From Muscardinus avellanarius (Eukaryota > Chordata > Mammalia > Rodentia > Gliridae), in NCBI GenBank assembly GCA_963383645.1, contig OY726558.1, forward strand, positions 182,893,634 to 182,957,633: DNA of 64,000 nt, read 5' to 3'. The position numbers and the translations under genes were made by a program. Below the pieces are notes generated by a model. That model was not told the origin of the DNA and made no database searches. It saw only the letters and a list, made by a program, of their open reading frames with translations. Shown in pieces: positions 12,423 through 23,394 of this stretch (positions within the stretch are counted from its first letter, which is position 1; each line of letters starts with the position of its first letter).

Positions 12423-12593
12423 AGCCAGCGTGGTGGCGCACGCTTGTAATGCCTGAGCTTGGGAGGCAGAGACAGGAGGATGGCGCAGGTTCATAGTCAG
12501 CAGGGCTGGCTTAAGAGTCCCTGTTTCCTAATAAATAAATAAGGTCGGGAGTTTAGCCTGGAGGGAGAAGGGCTTCCAGGAACCCTAGTACCA
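12423..12593 (+). mobile_element. B1-ID SINE, type II
   Basis: GCCAGCGTGGTGGCGCACGC start, a shortened centre with GGCTGGCTTAAGAGTCCC, and GGGCTTCCAGGAACCCTAGT at the 3' end. The A-rich tail runs to 12625. The flanks are also A-rich, so the duplication cannot be placed. Confidence 0.92.
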
Positions 12594-12625
12594 CAAAAGA
12601 AAAAGAAAAAAAAAAAAAAGAAAAA

Positions 12626-15600
12626 GATACTGCCATCAGCAGGTCCCTGAAAACTGAAAATTGTGTAGGTGGCTAAAGGAAAGATCTGAAGGAAATCTAA
12701 AGAAAAAGTAATTACAACAGTGGGGTTTTCCTTCCAAATGAAGGGAAATGAGAAAGTGTCAGAAAGGAAGCTTTATTAACTAGCAGAGTGAAGTGGGTGG
12801 GAAAAAAAATCTGAGATGGGAGGAACAGAAAGACAGAGTCTCTGATTTTGGAGGCTGAAAAAGGAAAACTGGAGAAAATAAAAATATGTGTATTGGTACA
12901 GATGATACTTCCTCTATGTGGTTATATCTTTTAGATATGGAAACACTGAGAAAAAGAATATGTTGAAAAATAAAGACACATTGATGAATATCCACTAAAA
13001 TTATAGACTCGAATAGTTTTTCATTTAACAAAGGTTTAGAAGAAATTTTCAATTTTAAATGCCAGGATTTCAATAATTAGAGCTTTTTTCCTTGGTGATA
13101 ATTACTATCCAATGATAGCTAAAATAATTCTGATGGTCACACTTGCTTTTCTAAAAGGAAAAAGAAGGAAGAGAACATCTCAAAATACAGATTTCTTTTG
13201 AATCCATTCAAATTTTCTGTTTCCTCATCAGCAAATGAGTAGATCCAGCTATATTTCAATATTCAATAATTCTTGGAAAAAAGCTGAGTTTTTATTGCAT
13301 GAATACTAACAGGAGAAAATATCCTAAATGGCATTTTAAAGTCAAATTGCTGTTTGTAACCTTAGGATACCACCTAGAAAGGCAATACTTTCTGTATTGC
13401 CTCAAATCATAAACTAAAAGTACTCAGGAAAGCTAATTTGGTACATCTGGGAAGAGATCTAAAGATGTATGTTAATCTAATGACTGTTTAGTGTAGGAAA
13501 TTACAGCTTAAATAATGTATATGAATTTGGATATTCATTAAGGTTTATACAGCATCTCAAAATGAGTTATTTTAAGATTAAGACCTAAAAATGGTATTTT
13601 CCTTCACAGAAGTCATAAGTAAATGGCAAAGCCTAATTAATGCACATATTACTTCATTTTATGGCTTATGCAAAACAAGAGTTAGAGACTAGTATAGACA
13701 TTTTGAGTTCAATGTATGTAGATACCTACAGGGAATGGAAAATATATATATAAGATTGACAAAAGAATCAACAAGGTGACCTTAGAAATAAGACAGGATA
13801 GACTTGAGTTAATCATGTTCAATAGAAATAAATAAAAGAATGATGTAAAATGGCAATAATAACAAGAAACATCCCAGAGGATGTAGGAGCCAGGAGAACC
13901 CTGAAACCAGATGGAAGAGAACTGTCCTGAAATACAGAGAAAACATTGTTCCTCAGATACAGGAGGGAATGGAAAATAGGAAGTAGTGTAATTAACCACC
14001 AGTTGCCAAGATGTTTGCTTTATTGTGGGCTCCAATTCTGGTGTCTTTGTCTTATGTTAAAATATCCCTTCTTGGTACCAGACTACAAGAGTGCTTCCTG
14101 ACATTATACTGTTCAAATCCTTCTCTCTGTACTCCAAGCTCTATTTTTTTTTTTTTGACAACCACAATCTGGGTACCAGCATTTTCATGGATCTGAATGA
14201 ATCTTGTGATTGATTTCTGATCTGAATTCTCCAAATTACCAGAGGTTTCCCCATCTGAAATGTCTCCTCTTTTTCATTTCTCTAATACTACCTACATAGT
14301 TGCCACTGTTTAATCATTACACATTGTTGGAATTGGCTTATCAAGATATATGCTGTTGTAATATAATCAGAGAAGCAATACGCCAAGTTGCTTATTATTT
14401 AGGCACCGTAGTGTATATGATTAATTATGCATAATTCTGTACTATTGTATTTTATAAATATACTTATATGTATAGAATTAAATTAATAGCGGTTCTATAA
14501 AATTAAAAGAAGTCAGCATGTTAATACCAAAACACAGTACTTTTAGATGGCTTTGGCATCAGGTTGATTATTTTACTCCTAGCTACTCAAGTTTTTGCTA
14601 AGTCCAAGATAACATTCTCTATTTCCTATAATTACTTCTTGCCAAATATTAACCTTTGTCATTTCAGTAAAAGAATAAACTTCTTCTCTAACTAATAAAA
14701 GCAACCATTATTTGCACCTGGGAGTCTTTATTGGAACTTGTAAAAAAAAAAAATCTGGAAACAAATTGGTAGTAAGTTTTTTGGGTTCTATGAAGAGTTG
14801 ACTGGCCTCAGTCTTCTTCAGGAATTTAGTTGCAATTGATGTTTCAGCAGCATCCACCTTCTCCCTGGATCATCTAGTAATCATTTGTAAATGGAATAAT
14901 ATGGGAAAGTTTAACTACTAAATAAAGTTGCAAGATTACTTCTAAATTTGTGTTTAAATATCAGTGAACATTTTTCAAACTAAAAAAAATGGTTTAATTA
15001 GACACTGTTATCTTTCTCATTTTATAGGCAATTCTAAAGAGAAAATGAAAGACCTTGCCTGAAAAAACAAAGTTCATTTAATCTCCTTAATGACCTTTAC
15101 ATTTAATTTCCTTTACATTGTTCAGTAATCTCTTTTTAATATTTTAATGAGCAATAACATGTCTAAATTTATGTAGATTCTAACCACCTTATCTTATTAA
15201 GTATACTCTCATTACTGGTGTTAAAAATAAATGATATGCAAATCATTTATTAAAATAATAGAAAATTATAAATTTCTATACTATAAATTCAGAAGAAACG
15301 GTTAAGAATTCCTGATTTCCATGGCTTAGAGAATATCTCTGCTATTTTTACAATAAAATATGTTGCTATTTATACAGTATAATGTTACATATACATGCAC
15401 TACAATAAATAAGAGCATATATACACCTGTATCCCAATCCCACTATTTTTACCAGTAACAATGATCATTGATTTACTGTACTGACTACCTTAAGGCACTG
15501 TGCTGGGGAAAGATGATTTGACATCTAAGATAACTAAAGAGCTAGTATGACGATATCTGTTTTACATGCTATTCATTGCTTTTGAGTTTCTGATGGAGAA

Positions 15601-15819
15601 TAATTGCCCTAGCATTTAGTATGTGCATGGTATATGTATACATGAACCCATTATGGGTTTTGACTCTGGTTTTAACTGGTTTTAAATAAGTTGCTCCTAT
15701 TACTAGATATGTGCTTTGTGAAAGTTACTTAAACTTTTCAAGCTTCACTTTTTCTCATCTTGAAGCACAAACAACAATATAGGTGGTTTTTTTAGGGTAG
15801 TTGTTGCATAATGAACACA

Positions 15820-15820
<1 letters not shown>
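12626..15820. other. Long single-copy AT-rich stretch
   Basis: 3.2 kb with no assigned repeat. The longest frame, 108 codons on the minus strand at 13709-14035, is hydrophobic and Phe/Ser-rich, as expected from AT-rich non-coding DNA. Confidence 0.4.

Positions 15821-15865
<45 letters not shown>
15821..15865. repeat. (CA)n microsatellite
   Basis: About 44 bp of CA. No SINE lies next to it, unlike most CA tracts in this window. Confidence 0.95.
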
Positions 15866-15866
<1 letters not shown>

Positions 15867-15960
15867 ACTAAGCACTGTACCTAACACATCATGAGTCCTC
15901 CAACATCGTTCTTACTCAATTTCATTGCTACATTTCAGCACAGACCACAACAGAGTAACA

Positions 15961-16405
15961 CTGTATTCATTTTCTTTTCCTACAGTAACAAATTACCGAA
16001 AATTTAGCCACTTAGACTCTACACATTTATTATCATTACATCACTCTCAGCACAGGTTTCATCAGGTTAAAACCAAGAGGGTGGCTTTTCTTTAAGTAAG
16101 CTCTAAGGGAAATTCTTTCTTCACCTCTTTAGCACTTAGAGGCCACCTGCATTCCTTGGTTTGTGGCAGCTTTAATCTATCTTTAAACCCAGCAATAATG
16201 GATTGAGCCCTCACGTTAAGTCCCTCTGATTATTGCTGAAAATGCTCTCTACTTTTAAGAACTCATGTGATTAACTTGGACCTGCAAAGATAACCCATGA
16301 TAATCTCCCCCATCTCAAGGCCTACAATATTAGTCACATCTGCAAAGTCCTTTTTGCTGTATAAGGTAACAGATTTGCAGGTTACAGGGATTAGAGTATG
16401 CACAT
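15961..16405 (-). mobile_element. MaLR (MLT1-like) solitary LTR
   Basis: CTACAGTAACAAATTACC near the left edge, then CACTTAGACTCTAC, ACCTGCATTCCTTGG, GGATTGAGCCCTCACGTTAA, GATAATCTCCCCCATCTCAA and GGATTAGAGTATGCACATC. This is the reverse-complement order of an MLT1-type ERVL-MaLR LTR. It is old and heavily diverged, with no internal viral genes beside it. Confidence 0.7.
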
Positions 16406-17531
16406 CAGTACAGAGCTATTCCTCTGCCTATTAAAGGTACAGTGGGACAGGCTGGATGTATGGTCAGATGTAGCTGCTGTTTGTATCAAACTTTCCTGGC
16501 AATGTGTACAAATGGCGCTAAAGAAATTTTCGGTCTTCCTCTGTCCACATCAAATCATGCTTAGAGTAAATCCACCAAAGTTAGAAGCAATAGTAACACT
16601 GTGTAACTAACTTAAGAATGTACATAGTATACAAGCATCAGGTTGGAAATAAATTTACACTTTAACTACATGAGCTTTTACTGTTTAATGGTTTAATGCT
16701 TTCTGTGAATGCCAGGCCGCATGATCTTCTGAACACTCTTAGCAAGATCACATGGAGAAAGAGGGTTATTCCAAGTGAATCTACATGAATAGTCTGATTC
16801 TGCTTCCATCTCTTATTTTCCTTCTAATGAACAATGATTTAATGAACAATTCAAGCAAATCATTTGGCCACTATACTTAATTCTTTTAAAGATTTTTATC
16901 TTAAAAATTATATATTTGCCCTTTTAATGAGTAAAGAAATCAAATGGACAATTTGACTAAGTCTTAAACTCAAAGAATTTAATACAATTCAGTACAGTTT
17001 ACAAACTTTTTTGGCATATGGTATGTCTACAAAGTTGTGAAACTTCCCTCAGACAGTAGAGCCTCAAGAGACAAAATACAACTATTTGCTCCCTGTGGGC
17101 TAAACTGGATTGGAGGTGAAAAGCCTGAGACTACAAATCCCTCACTGAAGCAATAAGGGAATTGAATTTGTCAAGATTTAAGTGCAACTGGTTCCACCTT
17201 TGATACATAATCCACCTTCATATCCCCTCAAGTAGAATTCATTAGCTAGATTGGGTTTTTTGAGATGAGAGAGGTCAGGACATTTGACAGCACACTGACT
17301 ACAATTACACTGGTAATTCAAGAGAGAAAGGTGGCATAGAAGATCCCACGCACATCAGTATCACTAGGGAAGCAATCAGAAGTAGTCAGGGCTCACCCAT
17401 CAAACACATCAGGAGCTTTCCTTCCAGCCCAGCCGGGTGGCTTGTGAGCTTCAGCAAACCAATTGGACTAGAATTCTGAAGCCCCGGAGACTTCATTTGC
17501 AAATCATGGAGACAACCTGTCACGGAGACGA
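16406..17531. other. Single-copy DNA
   Basis: A 70-codon plus frame (16398-16610) overlaps the end of the LTR and is judged non-coding. Nothing else recognised. Confidence 0.4.
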
Positions 17532-17750
17532 AGAACCCAGACTTCCAGCTTCAGAATCCCCTGGGTTTGGTTCCTGGCTCAGTCACCTTCAACTGAGAAA
17601 TTTTGAGCTTACTACATGCTCTAATATTAATTTTATTAACAAGAAAATATCACCTGCCTCAATTTTTTTGGCAAGGATAAAATGGGATAGTGGGGCACAT
17701 TGGTCAGGAGTATTATTATAAATTCTGTAAATATATTGTGGTTATTAATA
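17532..17750 (+). mobile_element. MIR SINE, diverged
   Basis: CTGGGTTTGGTTCCTGGCTC followed by AGTCACC, then CACCTGCCTCAATTTTTTTG and GGATAAAATGGGATA, match the MIR core order on the plus strand. The middle is poorly preserved. Confidence 0.5.
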
Positions 17751-17785
17751 ATAAGTGCAAACATAGTTCCTTGTAAATGGAAATG

Positions 17786-18112
17786 GTCTGAATGCTCATG
17801 TTTCCTCAAAACTTATATGCCGAAATCCTCTCTCCCCTGGTGACAGTATTGGCAGGTATGGCATTTGGGAGGTGATTATCTCATGTTGGGGAGGCTTCAT
17901 CTCTGGGCCTAAAGCTCTTATAAAACAGGGCTGAGAGAGACCCCCTCACCCCTTCTAGCATGTGAGGACTCAGCCAGAAATCAATATCTGTGAATCAGAA
18001 ATCAGACCATAAATGAAACCGAATCTGCCTTCCTATTGATCCTATATTTCTTAGCCTCCAGACTGTGAGAAATAAATGCTATTGTTTAAAAGATACCCAG
18101 TGTATGACACTT
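17786..18112 (+). mobile_element. MaLR (MLT1-like) solitary LTR
   Basis: ATGGTCTGAATGCTCATGTT start, GGCATTTGGGAGGTGATTAT, CATGTGAGGACTCAGCCAGA, and the diagnostic 3' end CCTCCAGACTGTGAGAAATA with a polyadenylation-like AATAAA. Plus orientation, about 330 bp, no internal region. Confidence 0.75.
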
Positions 18113-18156
18113 TTTTTTTAATGGAAAGCCCCTATGAAATAGCAATGTTATGAATA

Positions 18157-18167
18157 TCTTAAATAAC
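18157..18167. repeat. Possible imperfect target duplication of the composite LINE, left
   Basis: TCTTAAATAAC here versus TCTTATAAC at 20886-20894, a match with a 2-bp gap. It is short and low-complexity, so it only weakly suggests that 18168-20885 arrived as one insertion. Confidence 0.25.
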
Positions 18168-18852
18168 TTTTTTTATTTTTATTGGTGCACTGTATTCATA
18201 CATCATAATGGGATACAAACTTTTGTAGACATACATGCACACATCACCCAGTCTGCCCCCACCCGATCCCCACCCCATTCTCTCCCCATCCCTCCTTCCC
18301 ATGCTTGGCTTAGTGGTTGACATCTAGTATTATAGCAATTTATCCAAAATTAAAAATGATAATCTCACATAACAGTTTCATTTGTCTGATACCAAGCTTT
18401 TGATGACTTAAAGATAACATTTCAATATTTCTTTTTGCTTTCTTTCTTACCAGAGGATATTTTTTTCTATTTTTTTAGGTGAAACTATCATATATTTATA
18501 TATTTATTTTTCAGAAAGAAATCAATCCTAATATGGAATATGGATTCTAGATACCCAAAACGATCTTGGAAAAGAACAAAGCTAGAAGATATATATTTTC
18601 TGATTTCAAACCATATAAAGCTACAATAATTGAAACAGTATAGTACTGTTCTAAAGGCAGATCTATAAACCATTGGAGTTAAATACAAACCTAGAGCTAA
18701 ATTCTTCCCTTTATTGTCAAGTTATTTTTGACAAGGTTTCCACGAACATTTGGTGGTGGAAATAATAATCTTTTAACTAAATATTGTTGAAAAATAATAA
18801 CTACATGGAAAAGAATAAAATTGGAACCTTACCTAACCCCATATACAAATAT
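18168..18852 (-). repeat. Inverted duplicate unit, copy A
   Basis: Matches the reverse complement of 32833-33510 at roughly 95% by eye, including the segment around CTTTTGATGACTTAAAGATA and the C-rich tract CCCGATCCCCACCCC. Identity stops at ACAAATAT near 18852. Copy A continues there into more L1 sequence, while copy B runs into unrelated flank. Confidence 0.9.
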
Positions 18853-19195
18853 TAACTCAAAATAGATAAAAGACCTAAATATAAATCTTAAGACTATAAA
18901 CTTTTAGAAGAAAATCTGGGTCATAAAACCTTACTACATTGAAATTGGCAGTGATTTCTTGGATATGATTTCAATGGCACAGGCAACAAAAGGGTAAATA
19001 AACTTCCTAAAAAATAAAAAAAATATTGTATATCCAAAGACAATGTAAACAGAGTTAAAAGTTACTAATAGAATTGGATAAAATATTTCCAAATGCTATA
19101 TCTGAAGGTATATTAATATTCCAACTTGAAATCCTAAAAATTAACAACAATAAAGGCAAACAATACAATTTAGAGATAGGTAAAAGACTAACATA
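18490..19195 (+). mobile_element. Ancient L1 ORF2 3' fragment inside the composite element
   Basis: Plus-strand translation in broken frames follows the C-terminal third of L1 ORF2 (segments resembling 'WKKNNYME', 'INSK-IKDLN' and 'KLLEENLG'). It lies antisense to the flanking ORF1. Divergence is high, so this is a much older L1 than the one at 49 kb. It makes up most of the 3' region of the composite unit. Confidence 0.75.
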
Positions 19196-19293
19196 AATAA
19201 TGAATCTCCACAGATAACCAATCTTAGTTGTCTGTTGGATGGAAAATCTTGTTTCTCTGGTTCTGGTGTGTGTTACCTATTTCTTCTTTGTAG

Positions 19294-19914
19294 TTAATCT
19301 CTGAGTATTTTCTCTAGTGCTGGCTTTGAAGACATAAATTCCTTCCGTTTCTGTTTGTCATGGAAGCTTCTTATTTCTCCATCTAATTTGATAGAAAGTT
19401 TTACTGGGTAGGAAATTTTTGGCTGGAAGTTGTTTTCTTTCAGAGTTTGGAATATGTTACTCCAAGCCCTTCTGGCTCTCATGACTTGGTTTGGGAAGTC
19501 TGGAGTGATTCTAATTGGTTTGCCTCTGAATGTCACTTGGCCCTTTGTTTTTGTTGCCTTTAAGATTCTCTGCTTGGCTTCCACATTGGTCATTTTGACA
19601 ATTATGTGGCGTGGGGATCCTCTTCTCCAATCCTGTCTAAAGGGAGTTCTATAAGTTTCCTGGACCTGTGTATCAACCTCTTGCTCTATGTTTGGAAAAT
19701 TTTCTGCTATTACTTCCTTGAAGAGATTGTTGATCCCTTTGGTTTCACTTTCTTTTCCCTCCTCTATTCCAATTATTCTTAGGTTAGCTCTCTTAAAATG
19801 GGCCCATATTTCTTCAATGTCAGATTCCTGCTGTTGGATATTTTTTTCTAGATTAGAAACTATGCGTTCATTTTTGGCATGATCATCTTCTAAGAGCGAG
19901 ATTCTGTTCTCCAT
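19294..19914 (-). pseudogene. L1 ORF1 protein, C-terminal two thirds
   Basis: A 206-codon frame. ORF1p is the RNA-binding trimeric chaperone of the LINE-1 particle in the cytoplasm. Visible parts: end of a coiled coil (residues about 1-35, 'LEDDHAKNERIVSNLEK'), RRM-like domain with NLRIIGIEE (about 45-53) and RHIIVKMTN (about 102-110), and the C-terminal domain with RARRAWSNIF and NFQPKISYP. It ends at KPALEKILRD, close to the family's usual end. The N-terminal coiled coil lies upstream in another frame, cut by stops at the codons after IIEVL and TDTD. The copy therefore cannot make full ORF1p. Confidence 0.9.
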
Positions 19915-20140
19915 GTGGTCTAATCAGTGTCTGTGCTTTGAATTGAGGCCTTTACTTCATTAATTGCATCCTTTATCTCTTTTTGACTCTCTCTGAGTTC
20001 TTTTCAAAGCACCTCTATTATTTCTACAGTTATTTTCCTGATTTGATCTTCTAGAAATCTCTGATTTTCTGTTTTATCGGGTTCGGATGTTGTGGGCATT
20101 CATTGCTCCAGTGTTATTCCTCTTTCCCATGATTTCGGAA
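19915..20140 (-). pseudogene. Broken N-terminal part of L1 ORF1
   Basis: On the minus strand, a Lys/Glu/Gln-rich stretch (LEDQIRKITVEIIEVL, then KELRESQKEIKDAINEVKAS) forms a coiled-coil pattern. It is interrupted by two stops and joined to the main frame by a frameshift just before the ATG at 19914. A plausible original start is the ATG in ATGGGAAAGAGG near 20133. Confidence 0.65.
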
Positions 20141-20893
20141 GTTTTTGCCTTCTCTGGGTTCTTCCCTTGGGTCACTATGACTTCACTTAAGGTGCTCTGG
20201 ATCTTGAGTCTGTAGTATCTCAGACCCCACTACTCCTTTACTGGGTTGTATCACAGAGTCTCCGACCCAGGGAGTCGATAGAGGCTGCTTTAAACTATGG
20301 GGGGGTGCCAGGTTGCACGTTCTCCTATGGTGTGATATCTCTGCCACCGCCACTCCCCCACTGGGTCAAGTCCCAGGGAGTACAGTACTGGGATTTCTCC
20401 TCTGTGGCCCGCAATTTGACTCACTGTTCTTGAGTACGCAGATGTAGCTGTACTGGACTCGGTGAATTCACTGCTGCTGCCGCCGCTGGCAATATGGCAC
20501 CGCTGCTACGCCCTCAGCCGTGAGGCTGGCGTATTTTTTCTTCTCTGGTTTTGAGTTCCACTTTGAGTCCCTGCAGCGTGTGCTGAGCTCAGCCACTGGG
20601 AGCTTTAGATGTTCCCTGTGCGTAAAAATCCCGCCTGGCTGTTCCGCAGCGGCTCACCTTGGCTTGCTGTAGCCATCCGATGAATTCGCTGCTGCCACCG
20701 GCAGTATGGCGCTGCTGCCACGTCCTCGGGCGTGAGGCTGGTGTATCTCCTCTGTGGCTCTGAGCTCTGTTCTCAGTCCGCTTTCTCTCTGGAGCCTGGT
20801 GGTTTTTTTGTTTCTCTGGTGATGGTGTTTTCTGGCTATGAAAGGCGCTGATTTTGTTGTAATGGAGATTGGTTGTTAGCAGGGCTCTTATAA
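20141..20893 (-). promoter_or_regulatory. L1-type CpG-rich 5' UTR
   Basis: 750 bp of GC- and CpG-rich DNA in an AT-rich setting, directly upstream of ORF1 on the minus strand. L1 5' UTRs carry an internal RNA polymerase II promoter. Two copies of a monomer, each marked by a GAATTC followed by CTGCTGCC, start about 218 bp apart (20464 and 20682), recalling the monomer arrays of mouse L1 promoters. Activity is not implied. Confidence 0.65.
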
Positions 20894-20910
20894 CAACAAT
20901 TTATATTTTC
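20894..20910. repeat. Target-site duplication, left copy
   Basis: CAACAATTTATATTTTC, repeated exactly at 21124-21140. Confidence 0.95.
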
Positions 20911-21123
20911 TTTTCTTTTTTTTTTTTTGTGGTACTGGGGTTCCTGGAAGCCCTTCTACCTCCGGGATACACTCCCACGGGCTACACTCCCAGACCTATT
21001 TTTTAACATTTTTATGTGAAAACAGGATCTCTTAAGCCAGCGAGGCTGGCTCCGAACCAGCGTGATCCTCCTGTTTCCACCTCCCAAGCACAGGGATTAC
21101 AAGCGCGCGCCACCACGCCCGGC
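20911..21123 (-). mobile_element. B1-ID SINE, type II, young
   Basis: Poly(T), then GTGGTACTGGGGTTCCTGGA, AAGCCCTTCTACCTCCGGGA, a short duplicated CGGGCTACACTCCCA, and CGCGCCACCACGCCCGGC at the B1 start. CpGs are retained and the 17-bp target duplication is perfect, so this is one of the youngest insertions here. It lies at the 5' boundary of the composite LINE. Confidence 0.95.
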
Positions 21124-21140
21124 CAACAATTTATATTTTC
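21124..21140. repeat. Target-site duplication, right copy
   Basis: Exact match to 20894-20910. Confidence 0.95.
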
Positions 21141-22611
21141 AATTTTCCTTTACCCATAGGTCCTACTTTTGTGCTCCAACAACTGAATGGTTAATTTTTT
21201 TCATCATTTTACTAAATGTAAATTTGACTTTGGAAAGGTGCAAATGTTTCAGGATCATATATTACAGTGGGAATAGAGAAAGAACTCAAATGCAGTGACC
21301 CCTGGCTTTCTATTCGCCACTTTACCTGCTAAATTATGTCACCTTGGCAGTTTAACAGTATGCTGGAAACATTTTCAAGGAAGAATATTTATGTACACAA
21401 CTCTTGGCACCATAAATATTTGTCTGAATCTATCCTGCTCCAGGCTAATCAGCACCTGATGAAACCTGTGCTACAAGGCTTGGATTTGAATTCATGAAAT
21501 GTTAATATCATGGAAAACAATTCTGTATCTCCAGTAGGAAGGATTTTACAGGCATTATCAGATGGCAGACTACATAAACTTTACCTTTCTTGGCATTTTT
21601 AAACAACTAATATATAGTTTTAAAGCCTGTATGTGTCTGTATCATTTAAATAGCGAAAGCATTAATGATAAATAATGCTTGTAAGAAACATGAATTTGGA
21701 GCATTGTGTTTGCATCGAGTAAAGTACATGTAAACATTGATAAATGCTAACGGGAGTTATCAACACACATTCCTTTCATAGCAATGGAAGAACATTCTGT
21801 ACAATTCCAAATAAACCTTTTAACCTTGTGAAAAAATGAATAAGGAATTGGAGTGTGTAGAACACCAAAGTATAATGAGAAGTAAGCAAGCTGACTCCAG
21901 TTCATTCCCAGCCTAAACAGGAAGAAATAATTCCAAACAAGCACACTTTGCAAAGGTTTATTCATGCATAGCACTTTTCTTCTAGACTAGTCGATAGAGA
22001 ATACCCTAATTTCTTGCTACTCATTTTTTTATAACAACTGTCTGGCTTTCTGCCTCCTCTGATGTGTTTTCTAATACCATATTGAATTAGAAATCCAATT
22101 AGCAAGTATCTACTAATTTATTTCAGGAGTATATATTTAGCGCTATATACTATTTATAATCATAAACAAGGTAGCTATTCCTGTTCTCCAAAGTGTAAAA
22201 GCCCAGAAAGGAGAACAAAACCTAAGCAGAAAATTTAACAAAGTGTGATAATAGCGATGGTATACAATGGACTAAGGTTTGGGTAAATAGGATGTTCTGA
22301 AAATACCTGAAAGCAAAATCTGACTAAATAACTTTAAAAGATTCAAGTTGTGTATGGAGAATAATTGTTTATCACAATATTATACGTTCTGTCTCTCATG
22401 CCAGGAAATGCATAGCAATATTCCAACTATCACCTAGACATCTTTGGGGCATCTACCCACAACTGATGCTTAGTATTGACCGTTTTGGTTTTATTCTTTC
22501 TCCATTCTGGATCATTCTCTTCTTCATGCTATCTCAGCAACTGGCCCCAATCCATCCAGCCACTAAATGAGAATCAAGCAGTATATTTAGAAACACTTTC
22601 TGGCTGGGAGT
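21141..22611. other. Single-copy AT-rich DNA
   Basis: No repeat or exon recognised in about 1.5 kb. Confidence 0.4.
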
Positions 22612-22790
22612 GGTAGTGCACCCTTGTAATTCCAGCATTCAGGAGGCTGAGACTGGAGGATCGTGGTCTGCAGCCAGCCCCAGCTATGAAGCCCTCTGCA
22701 ACTTAGATGCTGTTTCAAAATAAAGAATAAAAAATAGGTCTGGGGGTGTAGCTCAAAGGTAGAATGCCCCTGGGTTCCATCCCCAGCACC
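22612..22790 (+). mobile_element. B1-ID SINE, type I
   Basis: GGCTGGGAGTGGTAGTGCAC start, GGGGGTGTAGCTCAAAGGTA, CCATCCCCAGCACCACAC end. A short deletion lies in the centre (GAAGCCCTCTGCAACTTAGA). Confidence 0.92.
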
Positions 22791-22809
22791 ACACACACAC
22801 ACACACACA
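22788..22809. repeat. (CA)n microsatellite at SINE end
   Basis: About 20 bp of CA continuing the SINE end CAGCACCACAC. Confidence 0.9.
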
Positions 22810-23042
22810 AAAGTACTTTTTGCCCCTCCTCTCACTCCAAAAGCACAGAACAATATTTGGGAGGGTGATTAGAGAGAGGATAGGATTAGTTCACAAAGAA
22901 TTTGAGTAACAGTCTGAAACTCATAGGCTTTATTCTAGACAGTTGTGTCATGAAATCATGACCGGCATGGCTCTGTCATATGGGCACATGGAAGACCATG
23001 TTTATCAAGTACTCAGTCAATTATCTCTAGTGATAAATACCC

Positions 23043-23055
23043 ACCCATTGATTTT
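23043..23055. repeat. Target-site duplication, left copy
   Basis: ACCCATTGATTTT, repeated at 23271-23283. Confidence 0.85.
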
Positions 23056-23270
23056 TTTTATTTTATTTATTTATTTATTTTTTGGTGGTACTAGAGATGG
23101 AACCCTTCTACCTCCCAGCTACACTCCCAGACCTATATTTATTTTTAATTTGGAAACAAGGTATCTTAAGCCATCCAGGATAGCTTTGAACCTGCATGAT
23201 CCTCCTGTTTCCGCCTCCCAAGACTCCCAAGCAGGGGAATTGCAAGCATGCACCACCACGCCCAGCCCCT
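23056..23270 (-). mobile_element. B1-ID SINE, type II
   Basis: A T-rich tail with TTTATTTATT, then GGTGGTACTAGAGATGGAAC, TACACTCCCAGACCTATATT, TGGAAACAAGGTATCTTAAG and CACCACCACGCCCAGC. The short central region assigns it to type II. A small tandem repeat, CTCCCAAGACTCCCAAG, lies near 23216. Confidence 0.92.
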
Positions 23271-23283
23271 ACCCATTGATTTT
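23271..23283. repeat. Target-site duplication, right copy
   Basis: Exact 13-bp match to 23043-23055. Confidence 0.85.
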
Positions 23284-23394
23284 AATGTCTAAGAAACTGT
23301 TAAAAAGAAAATTATCTAAAATCACAAAGTATATTCTAAAGCCAAACAGTAATGGGAAGAGATGTACCTCCACAAATGTTGCTAAAATGTTGTG

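Larger units (their letters stand above)
18168..20893 (-). mobile_element. Composite half-L1 (HAL1-like) element
   Basis: Read on the minus strand from 20893: a GC/CpG-rich L1 5' UTR, an L1 ORF1, then at about 19195 a switch to sequence that is not ORF2. The remaining kilobase is an antisense piece of ancient L1 ORF2, a G-rich purine tract, GTGCACCAATAAAAATAAAA and a short poly(A). The 3' segment recurs at 32833-33510, so it belongs to a retroposed unit. Half-L1 elements that keep ORF1 and lose ORF2 are known in mammals as HAL1. That this is one such element, rather than two adjacent insertions, is inference. Confidence 0.5.

Noticed and set aside
13709..14035. 108-codon minus-strand frame
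   Set aside because: Phe/Ser/Ile-rich composition expected of AT-rich DNA; ends inside single-copy sequence without exon signals.
18490..19195. Reading the L1 ORF2 piece as a separate plus-strand L1 insertion
   Set aside because: Possible, but the adjoining 3' sequence and poly(A) are on the minus strand and the unit recurs with it at 32.8 kb, so it is treated as part of the composite retroposon.
20141..20893. Host CpG-island promoter
   Set aside because: The GC-rich block lies directly upstream of an L1 ORF1 in the same orientation and carries monomer-like repeats, so an L1 5' UTR explains it better.
22587..22853. 88-codon minus frame and similar frames over SINEs
   Set aside because: They are translations of SINE sequence (repeated phrases such as SLSSRGWLQT and CWDYK), not genes.
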